DNA of 64,000 nucleotides from an uncultured Granulosicoccaceae bacterium. Lineage in GTDB: Bacteria; Pseudomonadota; Gammaproteobacteria; Granulosicoccales; Granulosicoccaceae. Position 1 is the first letter of the stretch, and every line of letters starts with the position of its first letter. Under the pieces are notes generated by a model. That model searched no databases and had not been told where the DNA came from. It was given only the letters and a program-made list of their open reading frames with translations. The position numbers and the translations under genes were made by a program. Below, piece by piece: positions 1-9,690 of this stretch. The stretch spans positions 248,001 through 312,000 of the forward strand of contig CALLBO010000009.1 of the NCBI GenBank assembly GCA_937998875.1, given 5' to 3'.

Positions 1-58
1 CATAAGCAGTTTCAGCTATTCAGCTTTTGTGCAGCTTACAGCAACTAATCTGGTATCC

Positions 59-898
59 ATGCCCACATTCGCCGCACCGAAACTGGCCACATCATCGCTT
101 TACTGCTTATTTCTGCTGGGTAGCCTTGCGGCGAATGCTGCCACACCTGAGTCCGTTACACCTATAGCGGTGACACCCGAATCTGTTACGCCGGAACCGG
201 CCGCCCCGCGTGCAGCCACTGCCTCATCGGCTACCATTTCAACGCCATTGCCAACATTTTCAGTCAGCTACACGTTGCAAAACGACTACATCACAGGCGG
301 TGAAGCGAAGTTCAGATTGACCAAAAAAGAAAATCACTATCAACTGTTATTGGAGACCAAACCAACAGGGGTTTTCCGCCTCTCTAAAAAAGGCAAAATA
401 CGTGAGATAGCAGAGCTACCATCGCTGAGCCCACCGTTCCTATCCAACAAATATTCATACACAAATTATGGCGATAAAAGTCGAAGCTACACGTCGGTTT
501 ATAATCGTGAGATCGCAGAGGCTACGACCATTCGTGGTGGGAATACAACCCGTACACCTATCGATGCGAATGCAGTAGACAGGCTATCGATGACACTGAC
601 GCTAATGCAGCTGCTGCGTGACCAGCCAGAGGCGACAAGTTTTTCTATCGATACCATCGATGCAACCAGCGCGCAGGCAAACAGTTTCGTGTCTCGCGGA
701 CAGGAAACACTGAAAACAGGCATCGGCACCCTGACAGCAACTCGTATCGACCGACAGCGAAGTAACAGTAACCGCAACACCATTACCTGGTTTGCTGCAA
801 TAGGACCGGACAATCTGCCGGTACCGGTTCAAATAGAGCACTACAAACGCGGCAAGATGACAGTGAGACTGAAGATAACTGACTTCTCAGCTATTTAG
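59..898 (+). CDS. DUF3108 family exported protein
   Basis: A 279-residue exported protein of the DUF3108 family, whose function is not established. The frame is open to the window's left edge; a GTG at 29 is possible, but ATG at 59 gives a clean signal peptide (hydrophobic core LYCLFLLGSLAANA, cleavage after ANA near residue 27). A Pro/Thr/Ala-rich linker with a repeated TPESVTP motif follows, to about residue 62. The conserved beta-rich domain then runs to the end, with the family's typical opening FSVSYTLQNDYITGGEAKF and a closing segment on the enzyme-like sheet (VPVQIEHYKRGKMTV). It is probably periplasmic. It converges with the barrel gene at 984-1805, 85 bp away. Confidence 0.75.
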   Translation: MPTFAAPKLATSSLYCLFLLGSLAANAATPESVTPIAVTPESVTPEPAAPRAATASSATISTPLPTFSVSYTLQNDYITGGEAKFRLTKKENHYQLLLETKPTGVFRLSKKGKIREIAELPSLSPPFLSNKYSYTNYGDKSRSYTSVYNREIAEATTIRGGNTTRTPIDANAVDRLSMTLTLMQLLRDQPEATSFSIDTIDATSAQANSFVSRGQETLKTGIGTLTATRIDRQRSNSNRNTITWFAAIGPDNLPVPVQIEHYKRGKMTVRLKITDFSAI

Positions 899-983
899 TA
901 AGCTGAGTCACTAAGTTTGATTCAATGCCAGACTGTGATGATGGAAGTTCACCATCATCTAAGTTGGTCGGCATAGAGGGATA

Positions 984-1805
984 TTAAAAATTCTTCTGAA
1001 TCTTCGCTCTGATGCGATAATCAGATTCTTCTTCCAGCTCACCGGATTGCATGAACGGCATCAACACGTCCGCTGTCAAACGAAAGCTACTGCCCTTCCA
1101 TTGAAGCCCCGGTGACAGATACCATTGTTGATTACCCAGTGCTTCATCGACAGTGCTGCTCTCAGTGATATTAAACTGTCCGCGCAGTGAAACAGTCCAT
1201 AGCGGATCGCTGCTATCAAGACCCGTCAGTGAGAAGCGTCGTCCGGTTGTTACCCCTAATGACCATAACTCTTTGTCCTCAGATAATGATTCATCAGCAA
1301 TTGCCGCGTCATCGCTGAAGTTGGTAACACCCAGATCAACAGCACTGTAGTTTTCAGATCCCAGCCTGCCGTAGTGAATGCCAAGCTGTCTGCTACTGAC
1401 AATCTCTGACTGGCTGTCAAATTCCTCTGTACTCGTGACGTCTATACCGGCCGAGTACGTAATCCCGTCGGTAACATCGTACATTCTGGCTTCGCCCGGC
1501 TTCATGAAATCAATTCGATCAAACACCAGACCGCCAGACCAGACCGTATCCTCGGATTCTGATTCCGCATGTTGGCCGGCATCAGTGACGGAGAGTTTAA
1601 ACAACAGCTCCTTGCGGGTTTCATGCTGAATACCCGGGCCGAAGCTTACGCTGTCTGTGCCAATGAGCTGATATTGCGTTCCTGCGGCGAAAGCGTTCGT
1701 CTCGCCCAGGTTTTGGTTCGGCAGGTTTTGGCTCGAAGCGTTATTGGCACACAACACCGCTGCTGTAATCACTGTGCTTGTGGCCGCTTTTCGGAAAGCA
1801 TTCAT
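984..1805 (-). CDS. Exported protein, probable small outer-membrane beta-barrel
   Basis: A 273-residue protein I do not recognise by family. It has a signal peptide (residues 1-25, ending NNASS-QN). The rest is a run of alternating hydrophobic/polar strands separated by acidic turns, and it ends in the Phe (RIRAKIQKNF) that BAM uses to recognise outer-membrane barrels. Acidic Ser/Glu/Asp loops such as ADESLSEDKE would face outward. The start follows a weak AAGAG ribosome site. The leader contains a perfect GGCGCC-AAT-GGCGCC hairpin. Barrel identity is inferred from pattern only. Confidence 0.6.
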   Translation of the reverse strand: MNAFRKAATSTVITAAVLCANNASSQNLPNQNLGETNAFAAGTQYQLIGTDSVSFGPGIQHETRKELLFKLSVTDAGQHAESESEDTVWSGGLVFDRIDFMKPGEARMYDVTDGITYSAGIDVTSTEEFDSQSEIVSSRQLGIHYGRLGSENYSAVDLGVTNFSDDAAIADESLSEDKELWSLGVTTGRRFSLTGLDSSDPLWTVSLRGQFNITESSTVDEALGNQQWYLSPGLQWKGSSFRLTADVLMPFMQSGELEEESDYRIRAKIQKNF

Positions 1806-1822
1806 GAGCGTCTCTTACATCT

Positions 1823-1837
1823 GGCGCCAATGGCGCC
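1823..1837. promoter_or_regulatory. GC-rich hairpin in the barrel-gene leader
   Basis: GGCGCC, a 3-base AAT loop, then GGCGCC form a 6-bp perfect stem 18 nt before the ATG of the leftward barrel gene. It has no U-tract on either strand, so it is not a terminator. It could affect translation or RNA stability, but that is a guess. Confidence 0.3.
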
Positions 1838-2038
1838 GTGGGGTAAAATAATTGACCGCACTTCGCTGCTATGATTCAACGTTCGCGGACTTCCGTGTTG
1901 TAAAAATATGACATTCCCAGCGATACGAAATGATACCGCAGCCATATATTCCAAATGGTCCTGCAACATTAACTTTTGTACACGATCGATGTCAACTGAA
2001 GTTGTTACTTTCATGCAACAAAAAGACGAAAATCCACA

Positions 2039-2626
2039 ATGATTTCCAGTCCCGACAACCTTCCGGACCAACGCGCGGATACCGAAGACACTGGCCCGGA
2101 GAGCAAGTCACAGCGAAAACGAAACGCTCACCAGATTACCGAGCTCGCAGGCAAGCTGGTGGCAATGAAACCCAAGGTGCTCGCCTCGCTGCCACTCGGG
2201 CAGGATATCCGTGACGCGATTACCCACTGTGCTGAAATCAAAGCGCACGGTGCGAGGAAACGCCAGCTGCACTTCGTTAGCAAATTACTGAGAGAAACCG
2301 ATAACCTCCAGGAGTTGCAGTCGCAGATTCTGTCTCCGGAGCTGACTCGGAAAAAGAAGGCTGCAGCACCTGATCCGCACCTGACGTTCAGAGACCAACT
2401 GGTGGATGACTTTGCCGGCACGGTGGCTGCTCTGCGTGAAAACTATCCAAACGTTGACCTGCAAAGAGTCAGACAACTAGTTCGCAACGCACAAGCTGAA
2501 TGCAGAAAAGCCCGCGACGCGTTATCGCCGTCTGAGGAAAATGCAGATACACCGGGTGCGAATGTTAGTGCTAAGGACACAAAGGCTGCCAGGTCACTGC
2601 TAAAGTTATTAACCTCCGGCAGTTAA
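2039..2626 (+). CDS. darP: Ribosome biogenesis factor DarP (YjgA, DUF615)
   Basis: A 195-residue DUF615 protein. Homologues bind late 50S precursors and help form the peptidyl-transferase centre. The N-terminus is charged and disordered (about 1-30). The conserved helical body starts at KSQRKRNAHQITELAGKLV, with LPLGQDIRDAI and the closing signature FRDQLVDDFAGTVAALRENY. A Ser/Ala-rich tail follows. The usual length is about 180 residues. It converges on yhdP with only 2 bp between stop codons. In many gammaproteobacteria darP lies next to pmbA/tldD; neither is present here. Confidence 0.9.
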   Translation: MISSPDNLPDQRADTEDTGPESKSQRKRNAHQITELAGKLVAMKPKVLASLPLGQDIRDAITHCAEIKAHGARKRQLHFVSKLLRETDNLQELQSQILSPELTRKKKAAAPDPHLTFRDQLVDDFAGTVAALRENYPNVDLQRVRQLVRNAQAECRKARDALSPSEENADTPGANVSAKDTKAARSLLKLLTSGS

Positions 2627-2628
2627 AA

Positions 2629-5600
2629 TTATCGGGAGGAAGCGCTGCGGTTCGCTACATTGACAGCCTTCCACACCGGATCATCCCAGCTACCAGTCAG
2701 CGAGTAGCGGCGCCTGCCGATTTCATCGAGATTAACCCCAATACCCTTTAAAACCCCATCGGCAAGCAATGCTGTCACCCCGGCGGCAGGTCCACCAGAC
2801 AGCACTCCGAGCAGTGGAAGCGCACCACTCACCCGCGGCAACACGTCTATTTTCTGATCATAGGTTTTATCAACAAATCCAGTACTACCGTGAATAAGAA
2901 TCTCGGCTACCGGGCCACTCATCGCGATAGCATTTGTTTGCGCCTGTCCGTTGGCAATGGACAAGTTGCCACTCACACCCGAGTATTCAAGACCGGTACT
3001 GGTGATATCACGAAAATCGAACGTCAACCTTCGCGGCAGCGATTGCAAAGCAAACAATCCAAGTATGCGTCCCGCACCCGGTTGCACAGACAGTATGCGA
3101 CCATCTCGCAGATTAAACAGCAATTGACCTTGTAGCTGTTTAAGATCTGGTGCATAAGCAGGTGTGGGCCAAGTGAGCGACAAGGCAGCCTCGCCACTGC
3201 CCTCTGCAAACGATTTCACATCAGCGATTTCTGCCATGGCACGACCTACATCGTCAAAACTGGCGGTCAGATCGAGCAGCGTCTTGTGCGATACCACACC
3301 GGCATCGTTGAACTGCGTCCATGAGCCGCGACCGCTTACCCGCATTGAATTCTGCCGCGCAGTCAGCGCAGTAATCTGCAAACCCTGATCTGTGGGTTCA
3401 GATCTGAGTGCGACATTGGAGAAGCGCCAGTTATCCCATATCAATTCTGATACACGAATATCGAGCGGCGGAATACCGCGTGGATCAATTAACTGTCCTG
3501 TCACCTCGCGGGATTCACTTTTTGACTTCTGGCTCGCCGCTATCGCCACCAACAATCGTTTGTCCAGCCGATCGAGCCTGAGCACCAATGGCTCTAATAC
3601 CCCGCGGTCTGGTTGCAGCGTCAGCTCGCCGCTGAACAACGAGCTTTCCACCCGGTGCACCTGATTGACGCCGTCGCGGTAGGCTATGTAGACAAGATCA
3701 TCGAAAACCTGGTCACCGATAGCCATTTGACCGGTACTGATTTTAGCGAACAGCGGAAAGCCTTCACCAGCGTCTTTTTGCTGTTCCTTTAAACTCATGG
3801 ACAGTTGCAGCCAGCCACTGGCATCCAGTCGGTGCACATCACCTTGTATTGAAATACCACGCCAGGGCAGAACGCTGTTTTCAGATGAACCAAGAACAAC
3901 CGCCATGCTTTCAAGCTTTTTATCGTTACCGGTGCGGATCCGTGATTTCATCAGCCCGGGGAGTTCAACCCACCAGTCTTTCTCCTGGCTGGCAAAATCA
4001 CGGTAGACACGGGCCTCACGTAATTCATCAGCCCCTTTGTTCATCGGCACCGGAAGATCGAGAGCAGTGCCACTCAGATCACTGGTGGCCGTGAGTTCAA
4101 CGCGCGATTTTTTACTGTTTATCGGGCGGGTAACATCGATATCAATATTCCAGTTAGAAGTGCCTTTAAATTGATCGACCAGCGGGATTCCATACGACTG
4201 CATGACGCTTGCTACCGCTACCGGACCGTTAATACGGATTCTATTAAAGTGATTTTTGGAGTTGCTCTCTTGTATCGCGTTAACAGACAGCGGTAGACCC
4301 TGATAACGCACCTGCATGTTATCAACGGTTATTCCGCGACGATTAAACTTCAACTTCCCTGTTGCAGACTCCAGATCAATACCATAGGTACTAGAACTGA
4401 TCTGCGCGTTGTCCAGATGCGCTTCACCATCGACAACAAGCTCATCACGCAGTTCTTTCTTCAGCGGTACTTTTAAATCGAGTGCAAATCTTGAAGTGCC
4501 GGCACCTGTAGCGTTACCGAAAACTTTGCCGATCTTTGGCGCCAGCGGTCCGGTCTGAGCGAAGTCAAGCATATCTGCCAACGGACCTATCGCATTTGCC
4601 TGAACTTCAATAACAGGTTGCTTAAAATCGGGAAGAAACAAGCGGGCATCGCTAAACCGCGCCTGTCGAATTGACCCCTGATAGACCCGCCCTCGCATAG
4701 ACGATGAGCTGAAGCTCAGGTTGCCATCCACTTCTGTCACCGCCGGCCAATCCGGTCGGAATTTTAAAGTGGCATCAACAAGATCTGCTTCTGCATAAAA
4801 ATGCCCGCGACCTTCAGCGGGAGAAAAATCATTCAGATTACCTTTAACTTCAACTCTGCCACGCACGACATCTCCGCCGAGCGGCGCAGCTTGTAACCAG
4901 TTGAGCAACTTCGGTTTAAGTTTCCGTACCGGGTAAAAATCTTTCAGACGCGCTATGTTCGCATTTAGAATTGATGTATGTGAGTCAATCATGTGTGACC
5001 CGTCAGCATGGCCACTTATCGACAAGACTGTAGATGTCTCAAGATCAAGTGAAACCACTCGCAGGTCTTCAGTTACCGCCTTCCATTTTAAAGCAGGTGT
5101 TAGCGTCTCATTGTCAGCAGCCCCTTCGGGCTGAGCGGTATCAGCCACATCGGTATTCACTAAAAAGCGAATTTCACCGTCAACGTTAACGCCAGGTAGC
5201 GGTGTGTCATACAATTGCGGCAGGGACAACGAAATATCCTGACTGTCTATCGTGACCCTTCCAGCGCCATCCTCAAACACTACAGAGGCAGTTAAATCAC
5301 TGATACCAGGCGTTTTATCAAACGGGTCTATCGTCAGATCCACGACGTTGGCGCGTAGCTCCGTCAATGTCGTTGTTTCGTCTGTGGTAATTCCACTGGC
5401 ACGCCAGTCAGACAGGAATCCGCGGCGCAATGCAAGTGTTCTGAACGGCAGATCATTCGGCAGCATCGCATCGGCAAATGAATAGACAGGCTTTAAACTC
5501 TGCAGATCGATATCCGGACCAGCTATTGAAAAGTAAGTCTCACGCGCTTCACGGGCCACTTGCATCTCTAAACCATCAAGCGCCAGCTCCCGATCATCCA

Positions 5601-6711
5601 GCATCCCTGCGAGTTGATTAAAAGTCAGTTGCCAACCTGAATTCAAACGAACCCAATCAAAATCAACATCTACTTTTTCAGCCTGCAGGTTTGTGCTGAA
5701 CGCTCCACTTGATGAGGGTTGTTGTAATGCAAAATCAGAAACAGAAGCAATTACCCTGACCTTGTTCACCCGGGTGCCACTCCATGCACCCCATAGTTGA
5801 ACATCTGCAAAACCCGCATATTCCTGCAGCGGTGTTCGCCAGACTTCAGACAGCTCATCAAGATGCAGCGCTTTGGTGTTTAGATAAAATTGACCATCCC
5901 ACTCACTGACATTCGCAGCCTTGCCGGTAAAGTCAAAAGAAGCCAGACTGTTCTCACCGATATCACCCGGCAGCGCACTACTGATACGAATTTTATGATC
6001 ATCACCATCGTTAAACGCTCTGATGTTTACGTTATCTACTTTGTATTCACGATCCCGCTTTGCATCTACAACCGTTATTTCACTGTCGAGTATTGAAATA
6101 CGCTCGGCGTTAAACAACCAGTTCAAGACACTATGGTTACGGGCAGTCTTGTCGGTTGCGTCCGACGCATCCTGAGATTCCCTGGCATTCAGCAATTCGT
6201 TGCCATTCTGCGATTCGCTATTAGAATCCAGACTTTCGGCTTGAACCTTTGATGAGCCCTTTCGACTCAAACGCCTGCCAAACATCTGCAGCTGACCACG
6301 CCCTTCATAGCTTGCAACCAGTGAAAGATCACTCAACTGCACATTGCGCACACTCAAACGACGCTCCAGCAATACGTCGCGTACGTTCAGTTCCAGTTCA
6401 ATCCGCGGAAGCTCAATTAGTGTTTCGGCACCATCGGCCGATCGAATCTGTACGTCTCTAAGACTGGCATTGGCATCAAAGCGATTCCAGACCAGATCAA
6501 CCTCTCCGATCTCAACCGGGCTGCCCACGTATGAGCTGACCAGAGAGGCCAGCTGCTCACTGTAGTCTTCACTGTAAAACACGGCAAGACGGATACTCGC
6601 TGCAAGCAACGCAATCAGTATGATGAGTGCTGCCAGCAGATAGAGTATCCACTTACCGGTTCTAGTAAGTGCATTGGCTACCATATTGCTATTCTGAAAA
6701 ATCCCCGCCAT
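2629..6711 (-). CDS. yhdP: YhdP-family AsmA-like envelope lipid transporter
   Basis: A 1360-residue inner-membrane-anchored periplasmic bridge of the TIGR02099/YhdP family. In E. coli YhdP, with TamB and YdbH, moves phospholipid to the outer membrane. A single N-terminal membrane helix lies at about residues 18-45 (ILYLLAALIILIALLAASI). A very long beta-rich DUF3971 region follows, then the AsmA_2-like C-terminal part (GQLLFNLRDGRILSVQPGAG, RILGLFALQSLPRRL, FRDITSTGLEYSGVSGNL). Residues 160-195 form a low-complexity Ser/Asn/Asp linker. It is last in the leftward holA-yhdP block, 63 bp after rng. Length fits the family (E. coli about 1266). Confidence 0.92.
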   Translation of the reverse strand: MAGIFQNSNMVANALTRTGKWILYLLAALIILIALLAASIRLAVFYSEDYSEQLASLVSSYVGSPVEIGEVDLVWNRFDANASLRDVQIRSADGAETLIELPRIELELNVRDVLLERRLSVRNVQLSDLSLVASYEGRGQLQMFGRRLSRKGSSKVQAESLDSNSESQNGNELLNARESQDASDATDKTARNHSVLNWLFNAERISILDSEITVVDAKRDREYKVDNVNIRAFNDGDDHKIRISSALPGDIGENSLASFDFTGKAANVSEWDGQFYLNTKALHLDELSEVWRTPLQEYAGFADVQLWGAWSGTRVNKVRVIASVSDFALQQPSSSGAFSTNLQAEKVDVDFDWVRLNSGWQLTFNQLAGMLDDRELALDGLEMQVAREARETYFSIAGPDIDLQSLKPVYSFADAMLPNDLPFRTLALRRGFLSDWRASGITTDETTTLTELRANVVDLTIDPFDKTPGISDLTASVVFEDGAGRVTIDSQDISLSLPQLYDTPLPGVNVDGEIRFLVNTDVADTAQPEGAADNETLTPALKWKAVTEDLRVVSLDLETSTVLSISGHADGSHMIDSHTSILNANIARLKDFYPVRKLKPKLLNWLQAAPLGGDVVRGRVEVKGNLNDFSPAEGRGHFYAEADLVDATLKFRPDWPAVTEVDGNLSFSSSSMRGRVYQGSIRQARFSDARLFLPDFKQPVIEVQANAIGPLADMLDFAQTGPLAPKIGKVFGNATGAGTSRFALDLKVPLKKELRDELVVDGEAHLDNAQISSSTYGIDLESATGKLKFNRRGITVDNMQVRYQGLPLSVNAIQESNSKNHFNRIRINGPVAVASVMQSYGIPLVDQFKGTSNWNIDIDVTRPINSKKSRVELTATSDLSGTALDLPVPMNKGADELREARVYRDFASQEKDWWVELPGLMKSRIRTGNDKKLESMAVVLGSSENSVLPWRGISIQGDVHRLDASGWLQLSMSLKEQQKDAGEGFPLFAKISTGQMAIGDQVFDDLVYIAYRDGVNQVHRVESSLFSGELTLQPDRGVLEPLVLRLDRLDKRLLVAIAASQKSKSESREVTGQLIDPRGIPPLDIRVSELIWDNWRFSNVALRSEPTDQGLQITALTARQNSMRVSGRGSWTQFNDAGVVSHKTLLDLTASFDDVGRAMAEIADVKSFAEGSGEAALSLTWPTPAYAPDLKQLQGQLLFNLRDGRILSVQPGAGRILGLFALQSLPRRLTFDFRDITSTGLEYSGVSGNLSIANGQAQTNAIAMSGPVAEILIHGSTGFVDKTYDQKIDVLPRVSGALPLLGVLSGGPAAGVTALLADGVLKGIGVNLDEIGRRRYSLTGSWDDPVWKAVNVANRSASSR

Positions 6712-6774
6712 TTCGACAATGGCGATCCGGTTGATTTATTTCACGTCAACTACTCAGGCTGCAGCCCGACGCAA

Positions 6775-8244
6775 TTACACGATCACTACATCGTATTGAT
6801 CACGATTGTACATTGACTCTGGCTGAAGCCGGATTGGCTTATCGACAAACGACTCAAGCTCGGCGAAGTAATCGGACTGCTCATCGAGAAACATCTCGAC
6901 TACATCAGGTGATGCAACCACGGTAAGTGATTTGACATCAAACTGACGCACCTGGCGGATTATTTCCCGTGAAATTTCGTAACAGACCGTCTCGGCAGTA
7001 CGCAGCAAACCACGGCCGGAACAGGTCGGGCACTCCGAACACAGCGTTTGCTCGAGGCTTTCACGGGTGCGTTTGCGCGTCATTTCGACCAGACCGAGGG
7101 CCGATACTTCACAAACCTGTGTTTTCGCGTGATCGAGTAAAAGCGCTTTATCCATCGCGCGCATGACCTGACGCTTGTGTTCCTCGACGGTCATATCGAT
7201 AAAATCGATAATCACAATGCCACCAAGATTGCGCAATCGTAACTGCCGGCAAATGGCCTGTGCAGCTTCGAGGTTGGTTTTGAAAATAGTTTCTTCAAGA
7301 TTGCGGTGGCCAACAAATGCGCCGGTGTTTACATCAATCGTGGTCATAGACTCTGTCTGGTCAAAGACCAGATGACCACCTGACTTCAGCTGGACTTTGC
7401 GGCCAAGCGCTTTCTGAATTTCGTCCTCGACGCTGTAGATATCGAATATCGGCCGCTCACCTGGATAATGTTCGATACAGTCAAGAATTTCTGGTAGATA
7501 CGCCTGTGCAAAATCCCGCGCCGAAACAAAACCCTCCCGGGAATCAATTCGAATCCGTTCAACTGAAACGCCAACGAGATCGCGCAATGTCCTTTTTACC
7601 AACGGCAGTTCGGCATAAACCAGCTCACCGGCCTTGGCTGAGCTGATTTTTTGTTGAATCGATGCCCAGAGCTTCTTGAGAAATACGACTTCACTGGCGA
7701 GCATCTCTTCATTCACACCCTCCGCTGCAGTGCGAACAATAAAGCCATTGTCGGACTCCTCTGAAGCTTTCAGCATCTCGACAATCGCGCGCAGTCGCTC
7801 TCGCTCGTGCTCGTCTTCAATCTTGGCAGAGACACCCACCGTACTATCACCGGGCATGTAAACCAGATATCTCGACGGCACTGTCAGATTAGATGATAAG
7901 CGAGCACCTTTGGTGCCCAGTGGATTCTTTACTACCTGCACCAACACGCTCTGATTCTCGCGCAGCACTTCTCTAATGGGCTTGTGAGATTTTTCACCAT
8001 CCTCGCCAACGACCACAGCCTCGGCTATATCGGACGCATGCAAAAATGCAGCGCGTTCCAGGCCAACATCAACAAATGCCGCATCCATACCCGGCAGCAC
8101 CCGAACGACATTGCCCAGATAGATATTGCCAACCAGTGTTTTCTTCGTCCGACGCTCAATACACACCTCAGTCAGCACACCATTTTCGACGTTGGCAACA
8201 CGCGTTTCCTGCGGCGTGATATTGATCAGGATTTCTTCAGACAT
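6775..8244 (-). CDS. rng: Ribonuclease G
   Basis: A 489-residue endoribonuclease of the RNase E/G family, the same length as E. coli RNase G, which matures the 16S rRNA 5' end and decays some mRNAs. An S1 RNA-binding domain lies at about residues 35-125. The catalytic DNase I-like core carries the Mg-binding aspartates in TTIDVNTG and IIDFIDM. The Zn-link cysteine pair is in CSECPTCSGRG near residue 407. The start ATG is a typical one (MSEEILINITPQETRVA). It sits between maf and yhdP, an arrangement conserved in gammaproteobacteria. Confidence 0.96.
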   Translation of the reverse strand: MSEEILINITPQETRVANVENGVLTEVCIERRTKKTLVGNIYLGNVVRVLPGMDAAFVDVGLERAAFLHASDIAEAVVVGEDGEKSHKPIREVLRENQSVLVQVVKNPLGTKGARLSSNLTVPSRYLVYMPGDSTVGVSAKIEDEHERERLRAIVEMLKASEESDNGFIVRTAAEGVNEEMLASEVVFLKKLWASIQQKISSAKAGELVYAELPLVKRTLRDLVGVSVERIRIDSREGFVSARDFAQAYLPEILDCIEHYPGERPIFDIYSVEDEIQKALGRKVQLKSGGHLVFDQTESMTTIDVNTGAFVGHRNLEETIFKTNLEAAQAICRQLRLRNLGGIVIIDFIDMTVEEHKRQVMRAMDKALLLDHAKTQVCEVSALGLVEMTRKRTRESLEQTLCSECPTCSGRGLLRTAETVCYEISREIIRQVRQFDVKSLTVVASPDVVEMFLDEQSDYFAELESFVDKPIRLQPESMYNRDQYDVVIV

Positions 8245-8430
8245 ACGACATCATAGTTCGTTTACCCTGACCTGCCTACGTCAACTGCGCTTTATGGACA
8301 ATCCGTGCGCCGTTCCGATGAATGCGTGTGGGTTTTTTATTCGGTTTGCTCGAAAAGCCCATGCCGTCGAGTGCTGGTTAATCTGATTCTTCTGAGCGCG
8401 CGGGGCAATGTGCCCCCGGGCCAAAGTGAT

Positions 8431-9009
8431 TCAGCCCAAAGCGATTTGGCCAAAGCGCTTTAAAAGGGCCGCAACCTCATGCAACGGCAATCCGACAACA
8501 TTGCTGTACGAACCATGTATTGATCTGACAAATAACGCCCCGCGCCCCTGAATCGCGTAACTGCCTGCCTTTCCCTGTGGCTCACCACTTTCCCAGTAGG
8601 CACGAATTTCTTCTGTGGTGATAACCCCGAACTCCACTTTTGTCTCAGAGATGATACTTTCGTATCTGCCCTGCAATGCGACCGTCACACCAGTAAAAAC
8701 AGAATGCTGTGTATCCGATAACAGCAACAATGTTTCTGTTGCGTCGTGAAGGTTTGCCGGCTTGCCAAGTATCTGATCACCGATCGAAATCGTTGTGTCC
8801 GACCCGACAACCACCGCATCCCGATGGCTATCTGCCACTACCTGACATTTTTCTAACGACAAGCGTCGCACATACTCAGCTGCAGCTTCATCCGGCAGAC
8901 GAGTTTCATCAATGTCTGCCGCAATACAAAGCGGATCAAATCCAATCTGTTGCAATAACGCCCTGCGTTGTGGTGATGATGATGCGAGTATCAGGGAATG
9001 TTCGGTCAT
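8431..9009 (-). CDS. maf: Maf family nucleotide pyrophosphatase
   Basis: A 192-residue Maf/YhdE-type nucleoside triphosphate pyrophosphatase. Family members hydrolyse dTTP, UTP or modified nucleotides and are linked to septation. Visible motifs are the N-terminal ASSSPQRRALL loop (Gln where many members have Arg), the DETRLPDE substrate loop, VVGSDTTIS with the catalytic Asp, ILGKP and the C-terminal YAIQGRGALFV / YSNVVGLP motifs. The start lies 14 bp after rlmH. The 186-bp gap to rng shows no clear feature. Confidence 0.94.
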   Translation of the reverse strand: MTEHSLILASSSPQRRALLQQIGFDPLCIAADIDETRLPDEAAAEYVRRLSLEKCQVVADSHRDAVVVGSDTTISIGDQILGKPANLHDATETLLLLSDTQHSVFTGVTVALQGRYESIISETKVEFGVITTEEIRAYWESGEPQGKAGSYAIQGRGALFVRSIHGSYSNVVGLPLHEVAALLKRFGQIALG

Positions 9010-9023
9010 GCAGCTAGCTCAAT

Positions 9024-9494
9024 TCAGGCACGATGATAGGGATGATTGTTTAGAAGACTTATCGCACGATAAATCTGCTCTGCGACAATCACTCTTACCA
9101 TGGCATGCGGAAAAGTCATTTTAGACAAAGACCATTTCTCATGGCACTGATTCAATACCAGATCAGACAAACCATCCGCACCACCGATTATGAATACAAG
9201 AGACCGCGACGATTCTTTCAGCTGTTGAAATTTATCAGCAACACTGCGAGTGCTCTTAAGTTTTCCATGTTCATCAAGAGCGATGACATAGGCCCCTTTG
9301 GGAATTGCGGCAAGCAATAGCTGCGCTTCTTTTTTACAAACGCTGGCGCTGTCCTGCGAGTTACTTTTCCGCGGGGAGGGAATTTCTTTTAAAGTGAGTT
9401 TGCAGTCACGACCCAGCCGCTTTGCATATTCCTGATAACCATCGTTCACCCACCCCGGCATTTTGGTACCGATTGCGAGCAACGTGACATCCAT
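9024..9494 (-). CDS. rlmH: 23S rRNA pseudouridine-1915 N3-methyltransferase RlmH
   Basis: A 156-residue SPOUT methyltransferase that methylates pseudouridine 1915 of 23S rRNA on the assembled 70S ribosome. The SPOUT knot signatures are clear: ALDEHGK, VFIIGGADGL, and the C-terminal LSKMTFPHAMVRVIVAEQIY with the ending NHPYHRA. Length matches E. coli (155). It follows rsfS, from which it is separated by a 158-bp inverted-repeat element. That is unusual in an otherwise tightly packed operon. Confidence 0.96.
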   Translation of the reverse strand: MDVTLLAIGTKMPGWVNDGYQEYAKRLGRDCKLTLKEIPSPRKSNSQDSASVCKKEAQLLLAAIPKGAYVIALDEHGKLKSTRSVADKFQQLKESSRSLVFIIGGADGLSDLVLNQCHEKWSLSKMTFPHAMVRVIVAEQIYRAISLLNNHPYHRA

Positions 9495-9532
9495 CTTAGC
9501 TAACCGATAGTTGAAGCTGTGAATCGCAACTT

Positions 9533-9690
9533 CTAGCCCGGTTTATTCGTGAAATGGCGAGCATAGCATTGGTTTCACAGAGTATTTTCTTCTCGCGTGG
9601 AATACTTACTGATATTTGCAAGAGAAAAAATTCGCTGTGGAATCAAGGATCAAGCGGGATGCCGTCATTTTCATGAATAAACCGGGCTAG
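9533..9690. repeat. MITE-like inverted-repeat element, copy A
   Basis: A 158-bp non-coding element with about 22-bp terminal inverted repeats. The left end reads CTAGCCCGGTTTATTCGTGA and the right end is its complement with one change. The interior shares several blocks with copy B at 53374-53555: GAAATGGCGAGCATA, TTACTGATATTTGCAA, and GTGGAATCAA followed by TCAAGCG. It fills the rsfS-rlmH gap. The first bases of its right repeat form the TAG stop of rsfS. No ORF lies inside. Confidence 0.75.

Noticed and set aside
1802..2071. 89-residue ORF on the - strand between the barrel gene and darP
   Set aside because: It overlaps the darP start and has no family features or ribosome site.
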